The notes: generated by a model not told the origin, from the letters alone. Shown: positions 24,639-34,052, counted from the stretch's first letter. The stretch: 64,000 nt of DNA from Nocardioides sp. zg-1230 (GCF_013155335.1 NZ_JABJQZ010000008.1:496001-560000), one strand, 5' to 3'. Translations and numbers: made by a program.

Positions 24639-25754
24639 GTGAAGACCGATGCGGCGTCGACGCCGAGGCCGACACTGCGGCAGGTGGGCCGCGAGCTGGG
24701 CGCTGTCGTGGCCGACGTGCCGCGATTCGTCGGTGCGCCCTTGTTCCGCTCGCGTCACTTGCGGTGGGGGGCCACTCCCGCAGAGGTGACGGATGCGATG
24801 CCCGGCGACGGATGGGTCTCGGAGGCGCAGTACCGCACGACCAGGGCCATCACCATCGACGCGCCGCCTGAAGCGGTCTGGCCCTGGCTGGTCCAGGTCG
24901 GATGCCTGCGAGCGGGCTTCTACAGCGACGACCTCCTCGACAACCTCGCCCACCCCAGCGCCACGTCCGTCATCCCCGAGCTCCAGCATCTTCGGATCGG
25001 GCAGTCGGTGCCGATGTCGCCCGGAGGTCCGAGCGACCGCACGGCCTTCAAGGTCGCATCCTTCGACGAACACGAGTCGCTGCTCTGGGCAAAACCGGAC
25101 AGCACGTGGTCGTGGCGACTGACGGAGCTGTCTGGCGGTCGCACGCGCTTGGTGACTCGGGTGAGAGCTCGCTACGACTGGCACCACCCGTTCGACGCGG
25201 CTCTCGGCGTGCTGCTGATGGAGCTGGGGGACTTCGCGATGATGCGACGGATGCTGCGTGGCATCAAGGAACGCGCTGAGTCGCTGGCCTCCGGCGTGTC
25301 CGAACACACCGACGTAGTAACCGCGTCCGTCTGGGGGCCGTGGGCGCGCGCTTGGCTGGGAGTCCTGGCGTGGGCGTTCGTCAACGGCGGCTTGCATCGA
25401 GCATACGAGCCTGCCCTCGGTGTGCTGCCGGCAGAGCAGCTGTCGAACGCCACGCTGCTCGCGGTGGTCATGCCCTGGGCAGTCATGGTGGAGCGGAGGC
25501 ATCCCTTGACGTCACACGAAGAAGCGCTCAAGGTCGGAGCTCTGTGGGGAACGCTCACGGTTGCGTTCGAATTCGTAGGTGGCCGATACCTCAATGGTGA
25601 CAGCTGGCGGACGCTTCTCGACGCATACGACCTGGGAGCCGGTCACCTGTGGCCGTTAGCGGTGTGCGGGATCGTCCTGGCGCCGGTGGTGGCCCGGATG
25701 TGGCGACTCGCACGCACTTCCCATCAGCGCGCCCAGGAACGGTCGACGTCCTAG
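24639..25754 (+). CDS. SRPBCC-domain protein with C-terminal membrane region
   Basis: The 371-residue protein has a START/SRPBCC-like domain at about residues 60-220 (ITIDAPPEAVWPWLVQVGCLRAGFYS; TWSWRLTELSGGRTRLVTRVRARY). About four hydrophobic helices follow (WLGVLAWAFVNGG; LLAVVMPWAVM; ALWGTLTVAFEFVG; LAVCGIVLAPVVARM). SRPBCC domains bind hydrophobic ligands, so a lipid-binding membrane protein is plausible. The GTG has GAGGGG five bases upstream. No partner gene follows on this strand. Confidence 0.78.
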   Translation: MKTDAASTPRPTLRQVGRELGAVVADVPRFVGAPLFRSRHLRWGATPAEVTDAMPGDGWVSEAQYRTTRAITIDAPPEAVWPWLVQVGCLRAGFYSDDLLDNLAHPSATSVIPELQHLRIGQSVPMSPGGPSDRTAFKVASFDEHESLLWAKPDSTWSWRLTELSGGRTRLVTRVRARYDWHHPFDAALGVLLMELGDFAMMRRMLRGIKERAESLASGVSEHTDVVTASVWGPWARAWLGVLAWAFVNGGLHRAYEPALGVLPAEQLSNATLLAVVMPWAVMVERRHPLTSHEEALKVGALWGTLTVAFEFVGGRYLNGDSWRTLLDAYDLGAGHLWPLAVCGIVLAPVVARMWRLARTSHQRAQERSTS

Positions 25755-25984
25755 CCACCAGGGCGAGGAGTACGCAGCACTCGCCGGGTGCGACCGCTCG
25801 ATTCGTCCAACCTCATGTCGAGAGCCCTACGCACGCGACACCGCGGTGGTCGAGACGTGACGGCGTGGGCCCCCGTCATACGCAGCGGGGGAATCGAGGC
25901 AGCGCTCGCGGGTACCACCCTTCTTGCGGACTCTGTGCGGACCGTGAGCGACCACACCCGCCCTGGCCTGCGCAAACGCTCGAT
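25755..25984. other. Non-coding spacer between convergent genes
   Basis: The 230-base spacer between the SRPBCC gene and ychF, which converge here, shows no plausible coding frame and no strong hairpin. Confidence 0.4.
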
Positions 25985-27061
<1,077 letters not shown>

Positions 27062-27130
27062 GGGCGGGGAGTCTACGGCTGCGCGCGGTGCGTCCGCGAT
27101 TCCCGGCGGGCGGGAGAAGAGGCGACGGCA

Positions 27131-27158
27131 GAGGGCCCGGCCGTCCGGCCGGGCCCTC
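27131..27158. other. Strong hairpin in a divergent intergenic region
   Basis: GAGGGCCCGGCC and GGCCGGGCCCTC form a perfect 12-bp stem with a GTCC loop. Both flanking genes (ychF leftward, PH-domain genes rightward) run away from it, so it terminates neither. It could end a small unannotated transcript or act in the ychF leader. Confidence 0.5.
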
Positions 27159-27314
27159 CCTCCTGCGCGCCGCGGCGTCCGTCAGGAGCCGTGGACCGAC
27201 CGCACCCCCGCGCGATCCGCCCCGGTCTTCGACAGGTCGCTGGAGGACCCGTGGCCCCACCCAACCCCGGCCCGGTGCGGGCGGGGAAGGTTCGGACAGG
27301 GTCAGGTGTGTGCA

Positions 27315-27330
27315 CTGCAGGAACCTGCAG
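27315..27330. promoter_or_regulatory. CTGCAGG-AA-CCTGCAG dyad
   Basis: Perfect 7-base arms around AA lie 18 bases before the ATG of the first PH-domain gene, with another CTGCA just after. It could be an operator or a leader hairpin that affects ribosome access. Confidence 0.4.
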
Positions 27331-27348
27331 CCTGCAAGACTTCCGGAC

Positions 27349-27867
27349 ATGACTGACGTGGGGCCTGACCTGACCGCGCGGGGGGCGGTGCTGCGGGCGC
27401 CGGCCAACCGGGTCTCGCCGCAGGCGATCCCGTTCTGGACCGTGTCGGCCCTGCTGGGCGACGCCGTGCTGGTCATCGGCGCCGCGCTCGTGTGGCTGCT
27501 GGTCCCGGGCACCCCGGGCTGGGCCGGCCTCTTGGTGCTCCTGCTCGCGGTGGTGGCGGTGGCGCACGTCGTGCTCATGCCCAGGATCCGCTACCGGGTG
27601 CACCGCTGGGAGGTCACCGACACGGCCGTCCACACCCGCGAGGGCTGGATCGGCCGGGAGACGCGCATCGCCCCCATCAGCCGGGTGCAGACCGTCGACT
27701 CACGGCAGGGGGCGCTCATGCGGCTGTTCGGGCTGGCGTCGATCACCGTCACGACCGCGTCGGCGGCCGGACCGATCACCGTCGACTGCCTCGACGCCGA
27801 CACCGCCCGCCGGGTGGTCGGACAACTCACCGCCATCACCGCGGCCACCGAGGACGACGCCACGTGA
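27349..27867 (+). CDS. PH-domain (bPH2, YdbS-like) membrane protein
   Basis: The 172-residue protein has two helices (TVSALLGDAVLVIGAALVWLL; GLLVLLLAVVAVAHVVLM) followed by a bacterial PH2 domain (IRYRVHRWEVTDTAVHTREGWIGRETRIAPISRVQTVD; LMRLFGLASITVTTASA). It matches the YdbS half of the YdbS/YdbT pair; its cellular role is not established in actinobacteria. The stop overlaps the second PH-domain gene by GTGA. Confidence 0.9.
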   Translation: MTDVGPDLTARGAVLRAPANRVSPQAIPFWTVSALLGDAVLVIGAALVWLLVPGTPGWAGLLVLLLAVVAVAHVVLMPRIRYRVHRWEVTDTAVHTREGWIGRETRIAPISRVQTVDSRQGALMRLFGLASITVTTASAAGPITVDCLDADTARRVVGQLTAITAATEDDAT

Positions 27868-29411
27868 TCCCCGAGCCCGGCGAGGGCTACGTCCGGCTCA
27901 GCCCGCGCAAGCTGCTGCTCGACCCCGTGAAGGCCGTCGGGCAGATGGTCGTGCCAGTGGTCATCGCGCTGGTCGGGATCAGCCGCAGCGACACGCAGTT
28001 CTGGCCGATCGTCCTGCCGCTCGTCATCATCGGCCCGCTCGTCCTCGGCGCGCTGCCCTGGCTGACGACCCACTACCGCCTCACCGGCACCCAGATCCAG
28101 GTGCGCAGCGGCGTCCTCAACAAGACCACGTCGACCGCACCGCTCGAGCGCGTGCGCAGCGTCGACCTCGAGGCGTCCCTGATGCACCGCATCCTCGGCC
28201 TGCAGAAGGTGCAGATCGGCACGGGCGTCGACGACGACCGCATCACCCTCGACGCCCTCGCCGCACCCGACGCCCAGGCACTGCGTACGACGCTGCTGAC
28301 CCGCCGCGCGGTCGCCGAGCAGGCCGCGACCGCGCTGGTCGACGACGGCCGGGCCACCGACCGGCCCGACGCCCCCTGGTCCGAGCAGCCCCTCGCACCC
28401 GTCGCCCCGCCCCCTCCGCCGGCCACACCCGCGGTGCTCCTGGCGGGCATCGACTGGTCGTGGCTGCGCTTCGCGCCCTTCAGCCTCGGCCGGCTGGTTC
28501 TGCTGGTCGGCGGCCTCGGCCTGCTGTCGCAGGTCGCCGACGAGCTGCCGATCTGGAACGAGGAGACGGCCACCTCGGCCTGGACGTGGCTGACGCAGTT
28601 CGCCGTCGTCGCCATCGTCCTCGTGCTCGCCGTCGGCGCGCTCGCCCTCTGGCTGGTCGTGTCGGTCGCCGGCTACGTCCTGCAGTGGTGGGACTTCCGC
28701 CTCGTGCGCGAGCACGGCTCACTGCACCTCACCTCCGGCCTCGTAACCACCCGCTCGATCACGGTCGAGGAGGCCAAGGTCCGCGGCGTCGAGATCACCG
28801 AACCGGTGCTGATGCGGGTGGTCGGCGGGGCCGAGCTGTCGACGCTGGCCACCGGCGTGGAGGACGGCGTCACCCAGGTCCTGCCGCCGTGCCCGCGCGG
28901 CGTCGCCGTCGCGGTCGGCGAGGCGGTGCTCGACCGCCCCGGGCCGCTGACCGAGCGGCTCGTGGAGCACGGGCCCACGGCGCGCCGGCGCGCGTGGTTC
29001 CGCCAGCTCCGCAACGCCCTGGACGTCATCGTGCTGCTGGCCGTCGGCTGGTGGTGGTTCGGCCTCACCTGGTGGTGGCTGTCCATGGTGGGCGGCGCCC
29101 TCCTCGTCCTCGCGGCAGCGGCGGGCGAGGCGTCGTACCGCCACCTCGGGCACGCCCTGGCCGCGGACCACCTCGTCGCCGGCGGTGGCACCTTCGCCCG
29201 GACCCGCACGGTGCTCGAGACCGAGGGCATCATCGGCTGGGTCGTCTCGCAGTCGTGGTGGCAGCGCCGCATCGGGCTCGCCGACCTGACGGCCACGACG
29301 GCCGCGGGCGCCGAGCGGGTGCTGGTGCGCGACGTACGTCTCGACGTGGCCGTGGCGCTGGCCGACCGGGCCACGCCCGGGTTGCTGACCGACTTCGTCA
29401 AACAGGCCTAG
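27864..29411 (+). CDS. Multi-PH-domain (bPH2, YdbT-like) membrane protein
   Basis: The 515-residue partner protein has three bPH2 modules. The first has HYRLTGTQIQVRSGVLNKTT and ERVRSVDLEASLMHRILGLQKVQIGTG, the second SLHLTSGLVTTRSITVEEAKVRGVEITE, and the third HLVAGGGTFARTRTVLETEGI. Paired helices separate them, and a proline-rich linker lies near residue 180. It is predicted to work in a complex with the upstream protein at the cytoplasmic membrane. The GTG start overlaps the upstream stop, and its TAG stop shares a CTAG with the convergent acyl-CoA dehydrogenase gene. Confidence 0.9.
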   Translation: MIPEPGEGYVRLSPRKLLLDPVKAVGQMVVPVVIALVGISRSDTQFWPIVLPLVIIGPLVLGALPWLTTHYRLTGTQIQVRSGVLNKTTSTAPLERVRSVDLEASLMHRILGLQKVQIGTGVDDDRITLDALAAPDAQALRTTLLTRRAVAEQAATALVDDGRATDRPDAPWSEQPLAPVAPPPPPATPAVLLAGIDWSWLRFAPFSLGRLVLLVGGLGLLSQVADELPIWNEETATSAWTWLTQFAVVAIVLVLAVGALALWLVVSVAGYVLQWWDFRLVREHGSLHLTSGLVTTRSITVEEAKVRGVEITEPVLMRVVGGAELSTLATGVEDGVTQVLPPCPRGVAVAVGEAVLDRPGPLTERLVEHGPTARRRAWFRQLRNALDVIVLLAVGWWWFGLTWWWLSMVGGALLVLAAAAGEASYRHLGHALAADHLVAGGGTFARTRTVLETEGIIGWVVSQSWWQRRIGLADLTATTAAGAERVLVRDVRLDVAVALADRATPGLLTDFVKQA

Positions 29412-31219
29412 AACCAGGCATCACGCATCTCCAGCGTCGTGGTGTCGCCCGAGGCGAGCAGGTCGAGCATCGGGCCGACCTTGGGCAGCTCCCAGCGAAA
29501 GAAGTAGCGCGCCGCTGCCCGCTTGCCGTCGTAGAAGTCGCCGGCCTTCTCCCCCACCGCGACGAGCTGCTCGAGCCACATCCACGCGACCACCACGTGG
29601 CCGGCGGCCTCGAGGTAGACGGTCGCGTTGGCCATCGTGCGCTCGGGGTCCCCGAGGCCGGCGAGGGTCATGGTGACCTCGCCGAGCCGGTCGACGGCCG
29701 CCTGCAGTGCGTCGGCGTGGGCGGCGGGCTCGCCATCGAGCTCGCGCGCCCGGCCCACGGTCTCCACGATGCGGGAGGCGAGGGCCATCAGCGAGGCCCC
29801 GCCGCCGCCGAGGACCTTGCGGCCGAGGAGGTCGAGCGCCTGGATGCCGTGGGTGCCCTCGTGGATGGGGTTGAGCCGCTGGTCGCGCCAGTGGGCCTCG
29901 ACGTCGTAGTCGCGGGTGTAGCCCGAGCCGCCGAGCACCTGGATGGCGAGGCTGTTGCTCTCCTGGCCCCACTGCGAGGGCCAGGACTTCGCGATCGGCG
30001 TCAACAGGTCGAGCAGGCGGCCCGCCTCGGTGCGCTCCTCCTCGTCGCGTGCGGTGGCCTGGACGTCGAGCAGGCGCGAGCAGTAGAGGTTCAGGGCCAG
30101 CGCCCCCTCGACGTAGGACTTCTGCGCCAGCAGCATCCGGCGCACGTCGGCGTGCTCGATGATCGGCACCTGCGGGGCGCCCGGGTCGGCTGCCGTCAGC
30201 CGGCGGCCCTGCGGGCGGGAGCGGGCGTACTCCAGCGACTTGAGGTAGGCGGTGTAGGCCGTGGTCGTCGCACCCATCCCGACGCCGAGCCGGGCGGCGT
30301 TCATCATGTGGAACATGTAGGACAGGCCCTTGCCGGGCTCGCCGACGAGGTAGCCGACCGCGCCGGGAGCGCCGCCGGGGGTGAACGCCCCGCCGCCGAA
30401 GACCGGAGCGGTGTTGACCGTGCCGCGGCTGCCGAGCTTGTGGTTGATGCCGGCGAGCGCGACGTCGTTGCGCTCCCCGATCGAGCCGTCCTCGGCGACG
30501 AGGTGCTTGGGCACGATGAACAGCGAGATGCCGCGCGTGCCGGGCGCCGCGTCAGGCAGCTTGGCCAGCACCAGGTGGACGATGTTGTCGCCCATCTCGT
30601 GGTCGCCGCCCGAGATCCACATCTTGTTGCCGAAGATCCGATAGGTGCCGTCGTCGGCGGGGACCGCGCGAGTGACCACGTCGCCAAGGCTCGACCCGGC
30701 GTGCGGCTCCGACAACGTCATCGTGCCGAAGAAGCGGCCCTCGAGCATCGGCGTCGCGAAGCGCTCGACCTGCTCTGGGGTGCCGTGGGCCAGGAGCAGC
30801 CCGGCGTTGGCCATGGTGAGGAAGGAGTACGCCGCGGTGCCCATGTTGGCCGCGGTGAACCACGCCATGCACGCGGAGGCCACGACGTGCGGGACCTGCT
30901 GCCCGCCGACCTCCTCGTCGAGGGTCAGCGTGAGCAGGTCGGCCTTGGCGAAGGCCTCCAGCGCGGTGGCGATCTCCGGGATGAGGCGCACCTTCCCGTC
31001 CTCGAAGACGGGCTCCTCGGTGTCGCTGCGGCGGTAGTGCGGCGCGAAGTGCTCGGTCGCCAGCTCCTCGCACAGCGCCAGGAGGGCGTCGTACGTCTCG
31101 CGATCGTGCTCGGCGAACCGCGGCCGCTCGGCCAGCTGCTCCACGTCGAGCCACTCGAAGAGCATGAACTCCAGGTCGCGCGCGGAGAGGATCGTCGAGG
31201 ACGGGGAGGTGGGGGGCAC
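29408..31219 (-). CDS. Acyl-CoA dehydrogenase
   Basis: The 603-residue protein belongs to the large acyl-CoA dehydrogenase type with an extra C-terminal domain. The flavin/substrate motifs are MTLSEPHAGSSLGDV and NKMWISGGDHE. Helical motifs follow in LAIQVLGGSGYTRDYDVEAH and DQRLNPIHEGTHGIQALDLL, the latter including the probable catalytic glutamate IHEGT. It oxidises fatty acyl-CoA to enoyl-CoA in the cytosol. No electron-transfer flavoprotein gene is adjacent. The N-terminal 20 residues are dispensable-looking, so a later start is possible. Confidence 0.93.
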   Translation of the reverse strand: MPPTSPSSTILSARDLEFMLFEWLDVEQLAERPRFAEHDRETYDALLALCEELATEHFAPHYRRSDTEEPVFEDGKVRLIPEIATALEAFAKADLLTLTLDEEVGGQQVPHVVASACMAWFTAANMGTAAYSFLTMANAGLLLAHGTPEQVERFATPMLEGRFFGTMTLSEPHAGSSLGDVVTRAVPADDGTYRIFGNKMWISGGDHEMGDNIVHLVLAKLPDAAPGTRGISLFIVPKHLVAEDGSIGERNDVALAGINHKLGSRGTVNTAPVFGGGAFTPGGAPGAVGYLVGEPGKGLSYMFHMMNAARLGVGMGATTTAYTAYLKSLEYARSRPQGRRLTAADPGAPQVPIIEHADVRRMLLAQKSYVEGALALNLYCSRLLDVQATARDEEERTEAGRLLDLLTPIAKSWPSQWGQESNSLAIQVLGGSGYTRDYDVEAHWRDQRLNPIHEGTHGIQALDLLGRKVLGGGGASLMALASRIVETVGRARELDGEPAAHADALQAAVDRLGEVTMTLAGLGDPERTMANATVYLEAAGHVVVAWMWLEQLVAVGEKAGDFYDGKRAAARYFFRWELPKVGPMLDLLASGDTTTLEMRDAWF

Positions 31220-31274
31220 GCGTCGAGGTTACCCGGAGGTAGCCAGTCCGGAGCAGGGGTCCGGACAGGCCGAA

Positions 31275-31303
31275 CGCCCCCTCCGCTCGGGACGGAAGGG
31301 GCG
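31275..31303 (-). terminator. Terminator downstream of the metalloprotease gene
   Basis: CGCCCCCTCCG and CGGAAGGGGCG pair with one mismatch around CTCGGGA. The hairpin lies 27 bases past the protease stop codon and before the acyl-CoA dehydrogenase gene. Confidence 0.6.
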
Positions 31304-31329
31304 CTCGGGGCTGTGGCCAGCCTAGGCGA

Positions 31330-32142
31330 TCAGGCGCCGTAGAGGTTGGCTGCGCCCTGGCGGTCGGTCGCCGTCATGCTCAGGTTGCTCGAGGTGCCGT
31401 TGCACTGGGGGTAGTGCATGATCGAGGACGAGTCGTACGCCGTCAGCGGGCGCCAGTTGTTGTCCTCGAAGCAGGTGCCGGCCTCGGGCCGCGTGTGCTC
31501 GTGGCGGAAGCCCAGCGTGTGGCCGAGCTCGTGGCCCATGATGTTGGCCGGGGTCCACGAACCGGACGTCCAGATCGAGTCGTCGACGAGAACGTTGCGC
31601 GAGCGCTTGGGCGTGCTCGGGAAGAACGCACGGGCGATGTACTGCGTGGTCTGCACCGGCTCGACGGAGAAGAGCACGCTCCTGTTGCGGGTGGTGCAGC
31701 TCGCGTCCTGCGACGGGACGTGGACGTAGTCGATCGCCGACGAGGCGTCCTCCCACAGCTGGGCGCCGGCGGCCATCGCGTTGACGACGTCGGTGTAGCG
31801 CGAGCCGAACTTGGTGCTCACGCAGTAGGTCAGGTTGCCGACCTGCGAGGTCGACCACCTGTCGTCGACGCCTCCGACGGTGTTGACGACGAGGCCTTCC
31901 TCCATGGCCTCCTCGGAGCCGTGGACCATCCGGTCGTAGTACTCCTTGAGCTCGCCGGTGTCGGCGAGGGGCTCGTCACCGTTGACGATGTACTGCTGGT
32001 CGGCGTCGCGGTAGGACGACGACTGGAACTCCTGGAACGTCGGGATCTCCGAGTCCGTCATGGCCATCGCCGGTGAGGCGAGGGCCGCGCCGAGGAGTGC
32101 GGCGGAGCTGAGGGCGATCGCCCCGAGTCGACTGCGCTGCAT
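31330..32142 (-). CDS. Secreted zinc metalloprotease with astacin-type signature
   Basis: The 270-residue protein has a signal peptide (MQRSRLGAIALSSAALLG...SPAMA) and is exported. The zinc site HELGHTLGFRHEHTRPE matches the astacin consensus HExxHxxGFxHExxR, and the Met-turn is SSIMHYPQC. Cysteines in LTYCVST, ASCTTR, GTCFED and YPQCNG could form disulfides. The region before the catalytic domain (residues 28-95) may be a propeptide. The M57 peptidase family shares this zinc motif and is an alternative. The ATG used follows a GTG 12 codons upstream that would spoil the signal peptide. Confidence 0.88.
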   Translation of the reverse strand: MQRSRLGAIALSSAALLGAALASPAMAMTDSEIPTFQEFQSSSYRDADQQYIVNGDEPLADTGELKEYYDRMVHGSEEAMEEGLVVNTVGGVDDRWSTSQVGNLTYCVSTKFGSRYTDVVNAMAAGAQLWEDASSAIDYVHVPSQDASCTTRNRSVLFSVEPVQTTQYIARAFFPSTPKRSRNVLVDDSIWTSGSWTPANIMGHELGHTLGFRHEHTRPEAGTCFEDNNWRPLTAYDSSSIMHYPQCNGTSSNLSMTATDRQGAANLYGA

Positions 32143-32390
32143 GCTGGTTCTTCTCTCGTGATGGGGGATTGGGCACACGCCATCTCGGAGGTCTTGAGCA
32201 GCGCCGGACGTGACCCAGAAGTGAGCAGGTCAGCGTCCGACAGGGTGGAGCAGGAGCTTGCACTAGTTCCCGAGACAGGTGCGTGCCGACGAACCTCCCC
32301 CACATCGGCCCGATCTGTAAAGGGTTTCCTGCGCAAAGACTTCTTCGCCCCACGGCGTGCGGCGCGAACTGCCTTCCTTAGGGTGGACGG

Positions 32391-33173
32391 GTGCGCATCG
32401 CCACCTGGAACGTCAACTCCCTCCGCTCCCGCATCGACCGCGTCGAGGCATTCGTGCAGCGCCACGACATCGACGTGCTCGCCCTGCAGGAGACCAAGGC
32501 ACGCGAGGACCAGCTGCCGCTGATGGGCCTGCAGGCGCTCGGCTACGACATCGCGGTGGCCGGGCTCAACCAGTGGAACGGCGTCGCCCTGCTCTCGCGC
32601 GTCGGCCTCGAGGACGTCGAGGTGGGCTTCGCGGACATGCCGGGATGGGGCGACCCGGTGGCCGCCGAGTCGCGCGCGATCGGCGCCACGTGCGGCGGCG
32701 TACGCATCTGGTCGCTCTACGTCCCCAACGGCCGCAAGCCCGACGACCCGCACTACGTCTACAAGCTCGACTGGCTGGCCCGCCTGCGCGCGACCGCGGC
32801 CGGCTGGCTCGACGGCGAGACCGCGCTCGTGGGCGACTGGAACATCTGCCCCACCGACGACGACGTCTTCGACGTCAAGCAGTTCGCGAAGTCGACCCAC
32901 GTGACGCCGCCCGAGCGGGCCGCCTTCCAGGGGTTCCTGGACGACGGCTACGCCGAGGTGACCCGCGCCCACGACCCCGGCTACACCTACTGGGACTACT
33001 ACCGCCAGCGCTTCGAGCGCGACCGCGGACTGAAGATCGACTTCGTCCTCGCCTCCCCCGCGCTCGCCTCGCGGGTCAGCGGCGCGTTCGTCGACCGCGA
33101 CGAGCGCGATCCCGCCCAGGGCACGGGCTCGCCGTCGGACCACGCACCCGTCATCGTCGACCTGACGGACTGA
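32391..33173 (+). CDS. xthA: Exodeoxyribonuclease III (AP endonuclease)
   Basis: The 260-residue protein has the ExoIII/APE family motifs in order: TWNVNSLRSRIDRV, LQETK, SLYVPNGR, VGDWNICPTDDDVFD and the terminal SPSDHAPVIVDL. It removes 3'-blocking groups and cuts at abasic sites in base excision repair. The start is GTG. The last 12 codons are repeated about 1.58 kb downstream (34703-34746), where the copy ends VDLD rather than VDLTD. The gene itself is intact. Confidence 0.95.
   Translation: MRIATWNVNSLRSRIDRVEAFVQRHDIDVLALQETKAREDQLPLMGLQALGYDIAVAGLNQWNGVALLSRVGLEDVEVGFADMPGWGDPVAAESRAIGATCGGVRIWSLYVPNGRKPDDPHYVYKLDWLARLRATAAGWLDGETALVGDWNICPTDDDVFDVKQFAKSTHVTPPERAAFQGFLDDGYAEVTRAHDPGYTYWDYYRQRFERDRGLKIDFVLASPALASRVSGAFVDRDERDPAQGTGSPSDHAPVIVDLTD
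33127..33164 (+). repeat. 38-bp direct repeat, left copy (inside xthA 3' end)
   Basis: This is an exact 38-base match to 34703-34740, covering the codons for SPSDHAPVIVDL of xthA. Exact repeats of a gene's 3' end on both sides of a foreign-looking segment are the hallmark of site-specific integration (attL/attR). Confidence 0.85.
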
Positions 33174-33236
33174 CCAGCACCCCAACCCTTTGGAAGAGCC
33201 CTGCCGCGCGTCGGTTGCCGGTGAAAGGATCGCGCC

Positions 33237-33574
33237 GTGAGTGAAGAGGTGTGGCGGCCGCTTGGTTTCGACGGCGACGAAGACCGACGACGCCCTGCAT
33301 GACGGAGTGCCCGGATGGATGGTCGAACCGTTCTGGGGATGGGATGCACCAGCAGTTGATCGTGACGTCGGGGCAGTACGCGGTCCACCGTGCCAGCGGC
33401 TCCCTTGTCCGCGACGTGGAGCGCGCCTGTCGGCTGCGTTTCGGGGAACTCTCGATTTCACCGGATCAAGGCATCCGGACAATGCGAGGAGTCCTCACGC
33501 GCGACGGCCACGAACTTCGAGCAGCCGACTTCCTTCTGTCCCGCGGTAAGCCGGCCGACGCCGCGCGCCAATAA
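33237..33574 (+). pseudogene. Frameshifted coding remnant
   Basis: A GTG preceded by GAAAGGA starts VSEEVWRPLGFDGDED and stops after 21 codons. The next frame continues with protein-like DALHDGVPGWMVEPFWGW, and the third frame then runs LVRDVERACRLRFGELSISP to a TAA at the end. Reading across the three frames suggests one gene broken by at least two frameshifts. I do not recognise the family. Confidence 0.35.
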
Positions 33575-33672
33575 CCTTGACCCCATCGGGGCCCACGCAC
33601 TGGCAGTCCGAGCGGTCGGACACGCCGTCATCCCGCTCGTCGTCTCAAAGAGAAGGACCCGACCCTAAGTCA

Positions 33673-33800
33673 CGTCGTGGGCCAGATGGAGCGAGACGGA
33701 GACTGGTCCCTCCCCTTCACTCTCGAGGACGACCGTGCCCGCACCGCCGACGTTGTGGTCGGGATGGTCCGTGCGCTGGTCAGGGGCCATGACCACCACG
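33673..33800 (+). pseudogene. Short coding-like fragment
   Basis: One frame reads VGQMERDGDWSLPFTLEDDR and ADVVVGMVRALVRGHDHHGG, an acidic amphipathic pattern unlike its surroundings. It then runs into the tandem repeat and loses coding character. It is probably a truncated gene end, and no family is recognised. Confidence 0.25.
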
Positions 33801-33812
33801 GGGGTTCGCCTG

Positions 33813-33852
33813 AATCACCGGGAGCTGTCACGAATCAGCGGGAGCTGTCACG
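33813..33852. repeat. Two tandem 20-bp units
   Basis: AATCACCGGGAGCTGTCACG is followed at once by AATCAGCGGGAGCTGTCACG (one mismatch). Short repeated terminal units occur at the ends of some IS21-type elements, and no transposase is nearby. It marks the middle of the segment inserted at the xthA end. Confidence 0.6.
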
Positions 33853-34052
33853 CAGGACGAGGCAGAGGCTGCGGCCACTCTTGCCGTGCCGCTGGTGCAG
33901 TGGTTCGCATCCGGCATGGTCAGCCGTCGGTAGCGATTGGGCAGGTTCCCCACAGGGACGTTGACGATTTGTCGCAAAGTAAAGAACAGCGCGTCGGGGC
34001 CGGGTTAGGGTGCGCCTGATCGACACGCCACGTTTCGAGGGGGGTCATTCAA
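33853..34052. other. Non-coding leader of the FxLYD-type protein gene
   Basis: This stretch carries no convincing gene. TTGACG near 33961 could be a -35 element, but no matching -10 hexamer was identified. GAGGGGGG lies 8-9 bases before the next ATG. Runs such as CGCAAAGTAAAGAAC make it less GC-rich than the rest of the window. Confidence 0.35.

Noticed and set aside
28460..31342. Very long open frame on the plus strand (960 codons)
   Set aside because: It is the complement of the acyl-CoA dehydrogenase and an alternative frame of the PH-domain gene. Its composition is Arg/Gly/Ala-rich and low-complexity, as expected for a high-GC shadow frame.
33677..33964. 95-codon open frame as an intact gene
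   Set aside because: Only the first third looks coding; it runs through the 20-bp tandem repeat and the tail is shadow-like, so it is treated as a fragment.
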